This document shows, piece after piece, positions 20,307 through 29,429 of a stretch of DNA of 64,000 bases (the stretch's first letter is position 1; each line of letters begins with the position of its first letter). Location of the stretch: the NCBI GenBank assembly GCA_040905865.1, contig JBBDQU010000061.1:22028-86027 (forward strand), written 5' to 3'. The notes beneath the pieces are model-generated. The model was given only the letters and a program-made list of their open reading frames with translations. It did no database searches and was not told where the DNA came from. Made by a program: the position numbers and the translations under genes. The DNA comes from Alphaproteobacteria bacterium. GTDB taxonomy: Bacteria > Pseudomonadota > Alphaproteobacteria > UBA8366 > GCA-2717185.

Positions 20307-20702
20307 CTATCCGTAATCCGCGTAGGATTTTTCCTCGACGATGTCGGAGCCCAGCCTGTCGTTGATCCGCCGCTTGATCGCGGCGCGGCGGTCATTGGTG
20401 ATGTATACGGATCGCGCCAGTTCGATGAAGCCCGGCCCGAAATCCTTGCGCCGTTCATGGCCGCGAATGTCATCCTCGATTTCCCACAAGGCCGTGTTGA
20501 TGTCGCGCAGGTTTTCCGTTTCCGCCGCAATGTCGGCAGCGGCGGAAAGGGCGCCGTCGCGCGCCGCGACGAGCGCGGCAAGTTCGGTTTCCACATGGGC
20601 AAGCTGCCCCGGGTCGCGCAGTCGGTCGCGCTTGATTTCCAGGATCGTGATCTTGTCGATCAACTCGCCCCAGGATACGGCGACTTTTAGAGTCATGTGC
20701 AT
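20307..20702 (-). CDS. DUF6165 family protein
   Basis: Small soluble protein of about 131 residues starting MHMTLKVAVSWGELIDKITILEIKRDRL, which I recognise as the DUF6165 family. It is rich in charged helical sequence. GELIDKITILEIK and NxALWEIEDDIR are its conserved blocks, as is the closing FIELARSVYITNDRRAAIKRRIN. No biochemical function is established to my knowledge; related sequences often sit near sugar- or envelope-related genes. Two in-frame ATGs (20702 and 20696) are both possible starts. Confidence 0.75.
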   Translation of the reverse strand: MHMTLKVAVSWGELIDKITILEIKRDRLRDPGQLAHVETELAALVAARDGALSAAADIAAETENLRDINTALWEIEDDIRGHERRKDFGPGFIELARSVYITNDRRAAIKRRINDRLGSDIVEEKSYADYG

Positions 20703-20829
20703 GCATTCCGGTTGTGATAAACAGACGCGGCGGCAGCTTAGCGCCAAATGGGCGGAGACGGAATGTTTCTGAAGAATCTCTTGTATTTCGCAATGCCGGC
20801 CGCGAGATGAAGCGCGCCGCGCCTTCCGT

Positions 20830-21657
20830 TCAATGGGACATCAAAATCGGCACGGCCGCGTGTTGCAGCACGTGCCGCGTGACGCCGCCAAGGACCATCT
20901 CGCGCATGCGTGAATGCCCGTAAGCGCCCATCACGAGCAGGTCCGCGCCGGAATCCGCGACGAAATTGAGCAGCACGTCGCCTGTATCGACATTGTTCGC
21001 TACGGATTGCCTTGCGGTTGCCCGGACACCATGCCGGGCGAGATGATGGGTGATATCGGCCCCCGGCGCGTCGTCTGATCCTTCGGGCTGAATCGACAGG
21101 ACGCACACCGTATCCGCGCGTTCCAGCAGCGACATCGCGTCGCCGACCGCGCGCGCCGCCTCGCGGCCGCCGTTCCAGGCGACGACGATATTCTTTCCGA
21201 TCGGCGCGGTCGCGCCGAAAAACGGCATGACGAGCACGGGACGGCCGGATTGCAGCACCAGGTCATGCGCCAGGGACATTTCGCCATTGGGCGTATTGGG
21301 CGGGGGCGTCTGACCGACAATCGTCAGATCCGCATGGCGCGCGTGCAACGACAGGACATCGATCGGGTCGCCGTGTTCGGTCATCAGACTGCAGCGGTCG
21401 AACCATCCGGTGCGTTGCGCCGCGGTTTCGAAATTCGCACGCGCCTTTGCGGCCCGCGCCGCATGCTGCGCCTGGATTTCCCGAAGGACATCTTTCGGAA
21501 TTTCCGGTGCCACGTAGGTCGACATGCGGACCGTCGGCTCGACGTCAATGCCCGTCAGGTGGGCGTCGTGCCGCATCGCCAGATCAATGGCCGCATCGAC
21601 CCGGTGCTGCGACTGGGCCGAGTCGGAAATGTAGACCAGAATATTCTTCAACGCCAT
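20830..21657 (-). CDS. Tandem-domain universal stress protein
   Basis: Cytoplasmic UspA-family protein with two domains in 275 residues. Domain 1 starts MALKNILVYISDSAQ, and domain 2 starts near IGKNIVVAWNGGREA. The second domain carries the ATP-binding glycine motif in VMGAYGHSRMREMVLGGVTRHVL; the first lacks a clear one (VGQTPPPNTPNGEMS). This asymmetry is common in two-domain family members. The ATG at 21657 is chosen because the upstream extension has no homology. It is likely induced by stress, but no regulatory site was recognised. Confidence 0.92.
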   Translation of the reverse strand: MALKNILVYISDSAQSQHRVDAAIDLAMRHDAHLTGIDVEPTVRMSTYVAPEIPKDVLREIQAQHAARAAKARANFETAAQRTGWFDRCSLMTEHGDPIDVLSLHARHADLTIVGQTPPPNTPNGEMSLAHDLVLQSGRPVLVMPFFGATAPIGKNIVVAWNGGREAARAVGDAMSLLERADTVCVLSIQPEGSDDAPGADITHHLARHGVRATARQSVANNVDTGDVLLNFVADSGADLLVMGAYGHSRMREMVLGGVTRHVLQHAAVPILMSH

Positions 21658-21704
21658 GCCATCCCCCCGATGCAAGTGTTTCCAAGGGTATGATGCTAAC
21701 GCGA

Positions 21705-22535
21705 TTAATAGGGTCGGGTTCCCGCTACCGTGACGCGATAGCCATGCCTTGTCTGCGGGAAATAATCCCAGAGCGCGCGGTGCTGCGCACAGCGATTGTC
21801 CCAGAAGGCGATGGATTTCGGCCGCCAGTGAAAGCGGCAGTGAAATTCCGGCGTTTCGGTGTGCCGGTACAGGAATTCCAGCAGCGCCCGGCTTTCCGCC
21901 GGTTTCAGTTCCTCGATACGGGTCGTGAAGTTTTCATTCACATAAAGCGCCTTGCGACCGGTTTCCGGGTGTGTCCGCACCACGGGGTGCACCGATTCCG
22001 GATAGGCGTCGGTGCCGTCGCGCATCCGCCCCTTGTTGCCCAGCCGGCCGAGATGGACATGGCGGGATTCATGCCGCGCATGCAGCCCGTCCAGCAGCGC
22101 CTTCATCGCATCCGACAGGGCGTCATAGGCCGCATACATATTGGCGAACATCGTGTCGCCGCCGGGGCTGGGCACCTGGTGCAGGTGCAGGATACTGCCC
22201 ATCGGCGGTTCCGCGTCGCAACTCACATCCGAATGCCAGTTTTCCCCGGCAATGGTCTTCGAATTCTCATCGGCATGGATGACGAGGATTTCCGGATGCC
22301 CTTCCGGGGCCGGCGCGGTCGGGTGGATATGCAGGGCGCCGAAGCGTCGGCCGAACGCCTTGTGCTGCTCCCAATCGATATCCTGGTCGCGGAAAAAGAT
22401 GACCAGATGATCCAGCAGCGCCTGGTGAATTTCGGCAAAGGCCTGGTTTCCCAACGGCTGTGTCAGGTCGACGCCGGATATTTCCGCGCCGATCACCGGG
22501 CTGATCGGCGTCACCGTGATCGTTTCGTATGCCAT
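21705..22535 (-). CDS. TauD/TfdA family Fe(II)/2-oxoglutarate dioxygenase
   Basis: Non-heme iron dioxygenase that hydroxylates a small substrate (for example taurine, a sulfonate or a phenoxyacetate) with 2-oxoglutarate. It has 276 residues from the ATG at 22535, with GGAG upstream. Iron ligands are in WHSDVSC (His-X-Asp) and the distal histidine in QHRALWDY. The 2-oxoglutarate arginine lies downstream, near the GYRVTVAGTRPY end. FFRDQDID and HPVVRTHPETGRKALYVN are typical blocks. It is divergent from a second TauD-like gene with 136 bp between their starts, so both may share a control region. Confidence 0.92.
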   Translation of the reverse strand: MAYETITVTPISPVIGAEISGVDLTQPLGNQAFAEIHQALLDHLVIFFRDQDIDWEQHKAFGRRFGALHIHPTAPAPEGHPEILVIHADENSKTIAGENWHSDVSCDAEPPMGSILHLHQVPSPGGDTMFANMYAAYDALSDAMKALLDGLHARHESRHVHLGRLGNKGRMRDGTDAYPESVHPVVRTHPETGRKALYVNENFTTRIEELKPAESRALLEFLYRHTETPEFHCRFHWRPKSIAFWDNRCAQHRALWDYFPQTRHGYRVTVAGTRPY

Positions 22536-22671
22536 TTGTGTCTCCTGAATCGTCGTCTGCGGGCGACGGTAACGCCAATTCGCGCCGCTGGCGACTCCGT
22601 AGGACCATTTGCGCGGTCTGCAATCTTTGGATAGCCTCTGCGGTACTGCATTCACGCCAGAGGGAAATGTC

Positions 22672-23571
22672 ATGGCACAGACCCAGACCGGAACATCTGT
22701 CCGCACGGCGCCTTCCGGCGCGCCGGGCGCGTTTTCCATCCGCCGGCTGTCGGAAACCGGCGGCGCGGAAATCACCGGGATCGACCTGTCACGGCCGATG
22801 AGCCCGGCGGTGAAGGACACGATCTACGCGGCGTTTCTGGAACATTACATCCTTGTCTTCCCCGATCAGGACCTTGACCCGGCGGCGCAGGAAGCCTTCT
22901 CGCGGCAGTTCGGCGATCTGGAAGGCAATGTCCGGCGTCTGGCGCCCGGCGTGCTGGCGCCGCTGGTCAATCTGGTGACCAACCTGGACGATAACGGCAA
23001 TCCCACCGAAACCCCGCCGACGCACGGCAATTATTTCTGGCATACGGACAAGTCCTACCGGCCGGTCCCGTCGCTCGCGACCATCCTGCATGCGAAGCTG
23101 GTGCCGTCCGCCGGGGGGGACACGCAGTTCGCCAACACGGGGCTGGCCTATGACGCGCTGCCCGAGGCGATGAAGCAGCGGATCGCGAATCTGCAGGTCG
23201 TGCACAGCTGGGAAGCGAGCCGGAAAAACACCGGTAACGTGCCCGCGACGGCGGAGGAAATTGCCGACAGTCCCCCCGTCACCCATCCGCTGGTCCGCAC
23301 CCATCCCGATACCGGGCGCAAGACGCTGTATCTCGGCACCCATACCTCGCATGTCGAAGGCATGGATTACGAGGAAGGCCGGGCGCTGCTGAAGGACCTG
23401 CTGGCCCATGTGGAGCAGCCGCAATTCGTCTTCACCCATCAATGGCGGCCCGGCGATGTGGTGATGTGGGACAACCGCACCCTGGTCCACCGCGCGGTCC
23501 GCAATTACGACATGAAACTGGAAAAGCGCCTGCTGCACCGCACCGTGGTGAAGGGAACGAAACCCTTCTGA
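22672..23571 (+). CDS. TauD/TfdA family Fe(II)/2-oxoglutarate dioxygenase
   Basis: Second dioxygenase of the same family, 299 residues, only moderately like its divergent neighbour. Iron ligands are in FWHTDKSY and LVHRAVRNY; THPLVRTHPDTGRKTLYLG and FPDQDLDPAAQEAFSRQFGDL are the family blocks. The first 20 residues are a low-complexity Thr/Ala/Gly lead-in. The ATG at 22672 follows a GAGGG-type ribosome site. The substrate is unknown. Confidence 0.92.
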   Translation: MAQTQTGTSVRTAPSGAPGAFSIRRLSETGGAEITGIDLSRPMSPAVKDTIYAAFLEHYILVFPDQDLDPAAQEAFSRQFGDLEGNVRRLAPGVLAPLVNLVTNLDDNGNPTETPPTHGNYFWHTDKSYRPVPSLATILHAKLVPSAGGDTQFANTGLAYDALPEAMKQRIANLQVVHSWEASRKNTGNVPATAEEIADSPPVTHPLVRTHPDTGRKTLYLGTHTSHVEGMDYEEGRALLKDLLAHVEQPQFVFTHQWRPGDVVMWDNRTLVHRAVRNYDMKLEKRLLHRTVVKGTKPF

Positions 23572-23731
23572 GTTTTCCCGGTTTTGCGCCGGTTTCGGAC
23601 CTGCAAATATATTTTTTGGCTGGCCTCACAAGGTCTGGCAGGCGCGCCCATATATTTTTTCGCAACCAGCGCCGAACCCCCCGTCAATGCGGCGGGCATG
23701 GCGGCAATCCGCTGGTTTCGGAGAACAAATC

Positions 23732-24043
23732 ATGATCGGTTCCGCGCTTGACCCTGCTGGCGGTATAACGTCCGGGATTGCGCAATCCGGCTGCGAACAA
23801 CGGCTGCCCCGGCGCAGCCTGCTTGCGGCATCGCTGTTTGCGGCGACGCCGACGTCGCTGGTCCTCAGCGAGCTGCTGACGGTCGATGGCGCCCTGGTCT
23901 GGGCGCTGGGCCGGACCCTGGATCTCGGGATCGAAACCCAGATCCTGCTCGGCGGCCTGGGCGCCGCCGTGAGCCTCTGGCTGTCATTCCTGTTTTTCCG
24001 GTCCGCGCTCCGCTACGAATGCGATCCGGCACATCAGGGGTAG
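23732..24043 (+). CDS. Small two-helix membrane protein, unknown
   Basis: Hypothetical protein of 103 residues starting at the ATG at 23732, which is preceded by CGGAG. It has two hydrophobic segments (residues about 30-48 and 67-90) with a PRRS basic step before the first. I recognise no family. The 90 bp upstream contain two near-identical AT-rich heptamer blocks (ATATATTTTTT at about 23606 and 23651). Confidence 0.5.
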   Translation: MIGSALDPAGGITSGIAQSGCEQRLPRRSLLAASLFAATPTSLVLSELLTVDGALVWALGRTLDLGIETQILLGGLGAAVSLWLSFLFFRSALRYECDPAHQG

Positions 24044-24168
24044 AATTGCAACCGTAGATAACCCGCCCGGCCGCGCCTGCCGTAGCGCGTACCGGGCATG
24101 GCGCGCAGGGTCCTCGCCGCCGAAAGCCATGTTGATCGCCTGCTCGGGGAATCCGATGACGCCGATCC
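24034..24168 (-). pseudogene. Possible C-terminal remnant of an SMP-30/gluconolactonase-like gene
   Basis: Read on the minus strand, 24168 to about 24111 encodes RIGVIGFPEQAINMAFGGED, which resembles the last blade of SMP-30/gluconolactonase proteins. The frame then shifts by one to a short Arg-rich tail ending at a stop near 24034. No start or upstream domain is present. I read it as a decayed fragment, with low certainty. Confidence 0.3.
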
Positions 24169-24170
24169 TT

Positions 24171-24234
24171 GTGCCGTCCGCTGAAGGTCAGCGGACGGCA
24201 TCAAGGCACAGAACGGCGGTTCCCCCGGGAGCCG
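24171..24234. terminator. Two strong hairpins after the small membrane protein gene
   Basis: The first hairpin pairs GTGCCGTCCGCTGA with TCAGCGGACGGCAT around an AGG loop (about 24170-24201). The second pairs GGCGGTTCCC with GGGAGCCGCC just before CGCTTTTGTTTG (about 24213-24245). The second looks like a rho-independent terminator for plus-strand transcription and could also block minus-strand reading. Confidence 0.5.
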
Positions 24235-24257
24235 CCGCTTTTGTTTGCCCGCCCCTG

Positions 24258-25307
24258 TTACAGGTCCAGTTCTTTGGCGCAGCCGAAATTCTCCGCCAGG
24301 TCGCCCAGCTTCTTCCAGGTCGCGTCCTCGACATCGATACCGTCGACGCTGCGCTTCTGTTCGGTGAGGTATTCCATCTCGCCGGGGTAATAGACCTTGT
24401 CGAATCCCTTCTGGGTCGGGGTTTCGTTCAGGTACCGGGCGAATTCGGTGACTTCCTGCTTGAAGGTGTCCAGCGGGCGGAAGGCCTCGACCTTGAACAC
24501 GGCCATGAAGCAGCCGTCATTGTGCCGTCCGGTCGGTTCCACGCCGAAGCCCAGCCCGGTCAGCAGCCCGGAGAAGATTTCGACCATCGCGGCCAGCCCC
24601 GTGCCCTTGTAGCCGACCAGCCCGCCCAGCGGCAGCAGCACGCCGCCCTTGCTGAGGTCGCCCGGGTCGGTCGTCTGTTCGCCGTCCTTGGTCAGCACCC
24701 AGCCTTCGGGAATCGACTGGCCGCGCGCCTCGGCGAGCTTGATCTTGCCGTTCGCGGCGGCCGAGGTCGCCATGTCGATGAAGACCGGCCCCGGCAAGTT
24801 GGAGGGCATGGCGATGGCGATCGGGTTGGTGCCCAGCCGCGCCTCGCGCCCGCCGAACGGCGCCACGGCCTTGGGTGAACGCCCGGAATCCGCCGTCATC
24901 ATGGCGATGAAGCCTTCCTCCGCCGCCATGATCGGGTAGGAGGCGGCGCGGCCCACATGGCCCTGGCGGAACACGGTGGTCGCGGCGACGTTCTGTTTGC
25001 GGCCCTTCTCGATGGTCTTCTTCATTGCGAATTCGTTGACCACATAGCCGAAGCCCCAATGGCCGTCGATCACGGTCGTGGTGTCGCTTTCCTGGATGAT
25101 GTCGATGGGCGCGCCGGGGATGATGTGCTTCACCTCGACCCGGTTGATATAGGACGGGATCTGGATGATGCCGTGCGAATCATGGCCGACCAGGTTGGCG
25201 TTGATGACATGGCGGGCCACCGTGGCGGCTTCGCTCGCCGGGGCGCCGGCCCCTTCCAGCAGTCTGGCGGCGATGGTCCTCAGTCGGTCGGCTTGAATTA
25301 ACGGCAT
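24258..25307 (-). CDS. Malate/L-lactate dehydrogenase (Ldh2/MdhII) family oxidoreductase
   Basis: NAD(P)-dependent 2-hydroxy-acid dehydrogenase of the Ldh2 fold, which is unrelated to classical malate dehydrogenase. It has 349 residues from the ATG at 25307, with GGGGGAAAG before it. Marks are GHDSHGIIQIPSYI (catalytic His in the DSHG motif), FRQGHVGRAASYPIMAAEEG, the GTNPIAIAMP block, and VGYKGTGLAAMVEIFSGLLTG near the C-terminus. Substrates in the family include malate, lactate, ureidoglycolate and sulfolactate; the present one is not determined. Confidence 0.92.
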   Translation of the reverse strand: MPLIQADRLRTIAARLLEGAGAPASEAATVARHVINANLVGHDSHGIIQIPSYINRVEVKHIIPGAPIDIIQESDTTTVIDGHWGFGYVVNEFAMKKTIEKGRKQNVAATTVFRQGHVGRAASYPIMAAEEGFIAMMTADSGRSPKAVAPFGGREARLGTNPIAIAMPSNLPGPVFIDMATSAAANGKIKLAEARGQSIPEGWVLTKDGEQTTDPGDLSKGGVLLPLGGLVGYKGTGLAAMVEIFSGLLTGLGFGVEPTGRHNDGCFMAVFKVEAFRPLDTFKQEVTEFARYLNETPTQKGFDKVYYPGEMEYLTEQKRSVDGIDVEDATWKKLGDLAENFGCAKELDL

Positions 25308-25465
25308 GGTCTTTCCCCCTATGGCTGGTTTCCGGGCGCGGTTCCGGGCGCCGGTGCGGTTGCTTTTCGTCTCTGCCGCCATGATAAGCACGCCGCGCGG
25401 AATATGAAAATCACCTTGGCGGATGCGCGGCCACGCGGCAGGATGGCGGGCAGGGAGACAACGCC

Positions 25466-26800
25466 ATGACAGCACAGCAGGACAGCGAGGATCTGACGCG
25501 CGTCGGCGCGGGCACGGTGATGGGCGATTTCATGCGCCAGTACTGGATACCGGCGGCGAAATCGGACGAGCTGGCGGCCGATGGCGACCCCATGCGGCTG
25601 ATGCTGCTGGGCGAGAAGCTGATCGCCTTCCGCGACACGAACGGCCGGGTCGGGGTGATGGATCACCGCTGCCCGCATCGCTGCGCCTCGCTGTTCCTCG
25701 GGCGGAACGAGGAAGGCGGCATCCGCTGCGTCTACCATGGCTGGAAATTCGATGCGGCGGGCAATTGCATCGACATGCCGAACCTGCGGCCGGAACAGGA
25801 TTTCAGGCACAAGGTGCACGCGAAGGCCTACCGCGTGGCGGAGCGCAACGGGCTGGTCTGGGTCTATATGGGCGCGCGCGAACAGGCCCCGCCGCTGCCG
25901 GCGATGGAATCCACGCTGGTGCCGGAAGGCGAAGTCGGGATCAATTTCGTGATGCGCGACTGCAACTGGATGCAGGCGCTGGAAGGCGATATCGACACCT
26001 CGCATTTCGGCTTCCTGCATGTCGGTCATGTCGGGCCCGACGACGTGCCCGAAGACCACCCCTTCAACCAGACGGTCAACGACCGCGCGCCGCGTTTCGA
26101 CGTGGCGGATACGCCCTGGGGCGCCAGCTACGGCGCCTGGCGGCAATGCGCGCCGGGGCGGAACTACTGGCGGATATCCAATTTCATCTTTCCGTTCTGG
26201 ACGCAGACGCCGCAGGGCGCCTTCGACAGCCATGTGCATGTCCGCGCCTGGGTGCCGCTGGACGATACCCATACAATGTTCATCTATGTCTACTGGAAGG
26301 CGGGCAGTTCCGGCGGCAACCGGGAGCGGCCGCCGCTGCGCAACGGCAAGCTGGGCGCGCCGCGCGCGCAGCATGAATACCTGCCCAACACCACCGACTG
26401 GCTGGGCCGCTGGCGCATCACCGGCAATGAATCCAACGACTGGCAGATCGACCGCGCCTTGCAGCGCAGCGGCGCCCTGTTCACCGGCATCGCCAATATC
26501 CACCAGCAGGACCAGGCGGTGACCGAAAGCATGGGGCCGCTCACCGATCATGCCTTCGAGCACCTCGCCCCCTCCGACCTGATGATCACCCGCACGCGGC
26601 GGCGCTGCCTGCTGGCGGCGCGCGCCTTCCGTGCGACCGGCGAAGCCCCGCCGGGCGTCGACGATCCCGAATCCTTCTTTGCCGTGCGCAGCGGTTATTT
26701 CGAGGAAGACGAATCGGTCAAATTCGCGCAGGCCTATGCCAGCCACCTTGAAACCGTATGCCGCGCCGTGAACCCGCCCTCCGCCGAAGCGGCCGACTGA
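25466..26800 (+). CDS. Rieske non-heme iron aromatic ring-hydroxylating oxygenase, alpha subunit
   Basis: Oxygenase component of 444 residues. The N-terminal Rieske centre has both ligand pairs in DHRCPHRCASLF and RCVYHGWKFD. The catalytic iron site is in EGDIDTSHFGFLHVGH (an acidic residue and two histidines). Length and the N-terminal DLTRVGAGTVMGDFMRQYWIPA resemble phthalate 4,5-dioxygenase/LigXa-type demethylases. No reductase or ferredoxin is adjacent, so electrons must come from elsewhere. The MFS gene begins immediately downstream and may import the substrate. Confidence 0.93.
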   Translation: MTAQQDSEDLTRVGAGTVMGDFMRQYWIPAAKSDELAADGDPMRLMLLGEKLIAFRDTNGRVGVMDHRCPHRCASLFLGRNEEGGIRCVYHGWKFDAAGNCIDMPNLRPEQDFRHKVHAKAYRVAERNGLVWVYMGAREQAPPLPAMESTLVPEGEVGINFVMRDCNWMQALEGDIDTSHFGFLHVGHVGPDDVPEDHPFNQTVNDRAPRFDVADTPWGASYGAWRQCAPGRNYWRISNFIFPFWTQTPQGAFDSHVHVRAWVPLDDTHTMFIYVYWKAGSSGGNRERPPLRNGKLGAPRAQHEYLPNTTDWLGRWRITGNESNDWQIDRALQRSGALFTGIANIHQQDQAVTESMGPLTDHAFEHLAPSDLMITRTRRRCLLAARAFRATGEAPPGVDDPESFFAVRSGYFEEDESVKFAQAYASHLETVCRAVNPPSAEAAD

Positions 26801-26801
26801 C

Positions 26802-27950
26802 TTGCGCCGCGCCATCATCGTGCTCGGCATCGGGCAGACGCTGACCTGGGCCTCCAGCTATTACCTCGTCGCCATCCTCGCCGTGCCGATCGCGCGGGAT
26901 ATCGGCTTCGCCAGCAACTGGATCTTCGGGGCTTTTTCCGCCGCGCTGCTGATTTCCGCCGTGCTCGGCCCCCGCATCGGGCGGACCATCGACAGTTTCG
27001 GCGGCCGCGGCGTGCTGTCATCCGCCAATCTGGTCATCGCCGCGGGGCTGGTCGTGCTGGCCATGGCGCAGTCGGTGGCGACGGTCTGGGCCGCCTGGCT
27101 GATCCTCGGGGTCGGCATGGGGCTGGGCCTGTACGATGCCGCCTTCGCGGCGCTGGGCCGGATCTATGGCGACCAGGCGCGCCGGGCGATCACCGGCATC
27201 ACCCTGATCGCCGGTTTCGCCAGCACGGTCGGCTGGCCGCTGACCGGTTGGGGGCTGGCGGAAATCGGCTGGCGCGATACCTGCCTCGCCTGGGCGGCGG
27301 CGAATGTGCTGATCGGCTTCCCGTTGAGCCGCTTTCTGATCCCGAAAACCGAACCGCCCGCCGCGTCCGCCGATGGCGTGAAACTGCCGAAGCCGCATAT
27401 CCCGATGGACCGGTCGATGTGGCTGCTGGGCTTCGCCTTTGCCTCGGCCTGGATCGTGACGGCGGCGATGGCGGTGCACCTGCCGCGCATCCTGGAAACA
27501 GCGGGGGCGACCACGGCGCAGGCCATCGCCGCCGGCGCCATGATCGGCCCGGCGCAGGTCGCGGCGCGGCTGCTCGAAGCGGGCTTTCTCAGCAGGTTCC
27601 ATGCGCTGGTCACCGCGCGGCTGGCGGCGGCGGCGCATCCGGTGGGCGTAGGACTGCTGTTTCTGCTCGGCGGCGCGTTTCCCTATGGCTTCGCCGTGCT
27701 GCACGGGGCCGGCAACGGCATCCTGACCATCGCGCGCGGCACGGTGCCGCTTGCGGTCTTCGGTCCGGAAAACTACGGCTACCGGCTGGGATTGCTCGGC
27801 GCCCCGGCGCGGATCGGCCAGGCGGGCGCGCCGCTGCTGTTCGGCTTCCTGATCGACGAAATCGGTACCGGCGCGCTGTATGTCTCGTCAGGCCTCAGCC
27901 TCGCGGCGCTGGCGGCGTTCTGCATGCTGCGGGCGGGGAAGGGTGCGTGA
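26802..27950 (+). CDS. MFS transporter
   Basis: Major facilitator superfamily permease, 382 residues, with 11-12 hydrophobic helices and a short cytoplasmic loop (about residues 180-205). It starts with a TTG at 26802, directly after the stop of the Rieske oxygenase gene, so the two form an operon. The conserved loop after helix 2 is GPRIGRTIDSFGGRGVL. Likely substrate: the aromatic acid metabolised by the oxygenase (inference from position only). Confidence 0.88.
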   Translation: MRRAIIVLGIGQTLTWASSYYLVAILAVPIARDIGFASNWIFGAFSAALLISAVLGPRIGRTIDSFGGRGVLSSANLVIAAGLVVLAMAQSVATVWAAWLILGVGMGLGLYDAAFAALGRIYGDQARRAITGITLIAGFASTVGWPLTGWGLAEIGWRDTCLAWAAANVLIGFPLSRFLIPKTEPPAASADGVKLPKPHIPMDRSMWLLGFAFASAWIVTAAMAVHLPRILETAGATTAQAIAAGAMIGPAQVAARLLEAGFLSRFHALVTARLAAAAHPVGVGLLFLLGGAFPYGFAVLHGAGNGILTIARGTVPLAVFGPENYGYRLGLLGAPARIGQAGAPLLFGFLIDEIGTGALYVSSGLSLAALAAFCMLRAGKGA

Positions 27951-27970
27951 GCAAGGCGCCGCATCGGCCC

Positions 27971-28390
27971 TCACGAAACCGGCAGGCGATTCAGTATTGT
28001 CGCTGCGGCGAAGTGGGCGTACCAGGCGTATATCGCACAGAATACCGACAGGCAGAGTGACGGCAGCCATACGTCCCGATTTCTGAAAAACGCGAGGCCG
28101 ATGACGGCGATCTGCAGGCTGGCAAACACGAGGCCCAGCCAGACGCCGCCCGCCGGAAACGCGACCTGCAGCAGCCCCGCGCCCAGCACGAATCCCTGGC
28201 TCGCCAATACCGGAAACAGAAACAGCAGCAGGCGCCGTCGCGGTCGGGCGAGACCCAGCATGGCGCCGACCATCAGGCAGACCATGCCGCCCAGCGCCAG
28301 CAACGAAAACGCGCCCTGCCCGTAGGGGTTGGTCAGGGTCGCGGCGAACCAGAGATGCAGGTCGAGGAACAGGCGTATGCCGTCGCTCAC
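27971..28390 (-). CDS. Small multi-pass membrane protein, unknown
   Basis: 139-residue protein with four hydrophobic helices, starting with a GTG at 28390 that overlaps the stop of the glycosyltransferase gene (GTGA). This coupling and the strand suggest it works with that enzyme. A charged RPRRRLLLF loop lies between helices 2 and 3. I recognise no family. A longer reading frame upstream lies inside the glycosyltransferase gene and is not credible. Confidence 0.6.
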   Translation of the reverse strand: MSDGIRLFLDLHLWFAATLTNPYGQGAFSLLALGGMVCLMVGAMLGLARPRRRLLLFLFPVLASQGFVLGAGLLQVAFPAGGVWLGLVFASLQIAVIGLAFFRNRDVWLPSLCLSVFCAIYAWYAHFAAATILNRLPVS

Positions 28391-29346
28391 GGTTCGCCGG
28401 TGCTCTTCCGCCAGATGCGGTGGCGCTGCGCCGCCTTCGCGGCGGTGCCGTAGCGCAGGGTGGAGGGGACGGTGTCGCCGTGCGAGGTCGGCACGTTGAA
28501 CTCGTCGGTCCGTGTATTGCCCGGCATGCCCATGATGCTGACCGGCATATGCGGCTGATGGGGTTCCACATACAGCCCGCGTTCCATGTCGATCAGCGGC
28601 AGGGCCATATTGCAGACCCAGTGGCACCAGGAGGGCAGGAAATGGGTCTTCAGCGTGCCGAGATGCACGGCCACGTTCAGCGCCGACTGCTCCGCCTCGC
28701 GGTAGACGGCGCGCCGGATCGCGATCTCCGCGTAGTCCTGCCAGATTTTCCAGTGCGGCGCGTCGGGCGCGCCGCAAATCGCGCCGGCGGAAACGATCGG
28801 GTGCCGGTAGAGCCGCGCCGCCATGTCTTCGCCGAAGCCTTTTTCAAGGCAGGATTTCTGCCAGTCGAGGAACCAGTGCCCGCCGCGATAGGTGGGTTTA
28901 TAGGCGCGGTCGACCGCCGGGACGACGCAGAATCCGTCCCGCGCCGCGCCCGCGACGAAGAGCTTCAGCGCGTCGGCGTTCTGGAACCAGCTGTCCGCGT
29001 CGAGCCAGAAGACGTAGTCCCAGCCGGGGAAAATTTCCGGCAGGAAAGGCCGGCAGACCATCGCCTTGAACCATTCCGGCGTCTTGCCCGCCAGTCCGTC
29101 GAACGGCCAGTCCGGGGTTGTGACGACGACGTTGCGCGCCTCCAGCCAGGCGCGCTGGCCCGCCTCCAGGCCGAGATCCATGACGGCGAAATCGGTCAGG
29201 TCCCCGGCGCCACAGGAATCCCAGGAAATCCACAGGTCGCGGAGCCATGTGAAATAGGGGGCGTTGGCGCCCGAAACGATCAGCGACGGCTTGCGGGTCA
29301 CTCGGGATGGTTCCTGCGGGTGGGGCATGCGGTCAACGTAACGCAT
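28387..29346 (-). CDS. Glycosyltransferase with DXD motif (GT8-like fold)
   Basis: Nucleotide-sugar-dependent transferase of up to 319 residues. YVFWLDADSWFQN carries the DXD metal/UDP-binding motif. SAGAICGAPDAPHWKIW and a closing HLGTLKTHFLPSWCHWVCN block look like GT-A-fold enzymes. There is no signal sequence, so it is cytoplasmic or membrane-associated. Start choice is uncertain (29346 or 29328). It is divergent from the TylF-type methyltransferase gene, 83 bp away; the pair may act on the same glycan. Confidence 0.75.
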   Translation of the reverse strand: MRYVDRMPHPQEPSRVTRKPSLIVSGANAPYFTWLRDLWISWDSCGAGDLTDFAVMDLGLEAGQRAWLEARNVVVTTPDWPFDGLAGKTPEWFKAMVCRPFLPEIFPGWDYVFWLDADSWFQNADALKLFVAGAARDGFCVVPAVDRAYKPTYRGGHWFLDWQKSCLEKGFGEDMAARLYRHPIVSAGAICGAPDAPHWKIWQDYAEIAIRRAVYREAEQSALNVAVHLGTLKTHFLPSWCHWVCNMALPLIDMERGLYVEPHQPHMPVSIMGMPGNTRTDEFNVPTSHGDTVPSTLRYGTAAKAAQRHRIWRKSTGEP

Positions 29347-29429
29347 ATCGCCATGCGGGGGAATCGCCGCCGGTTGCCGGGATTCGCCCGCTGCGGCATA
29401 TTCCTGTTACAGCATCGGAAGGGCGCGGC

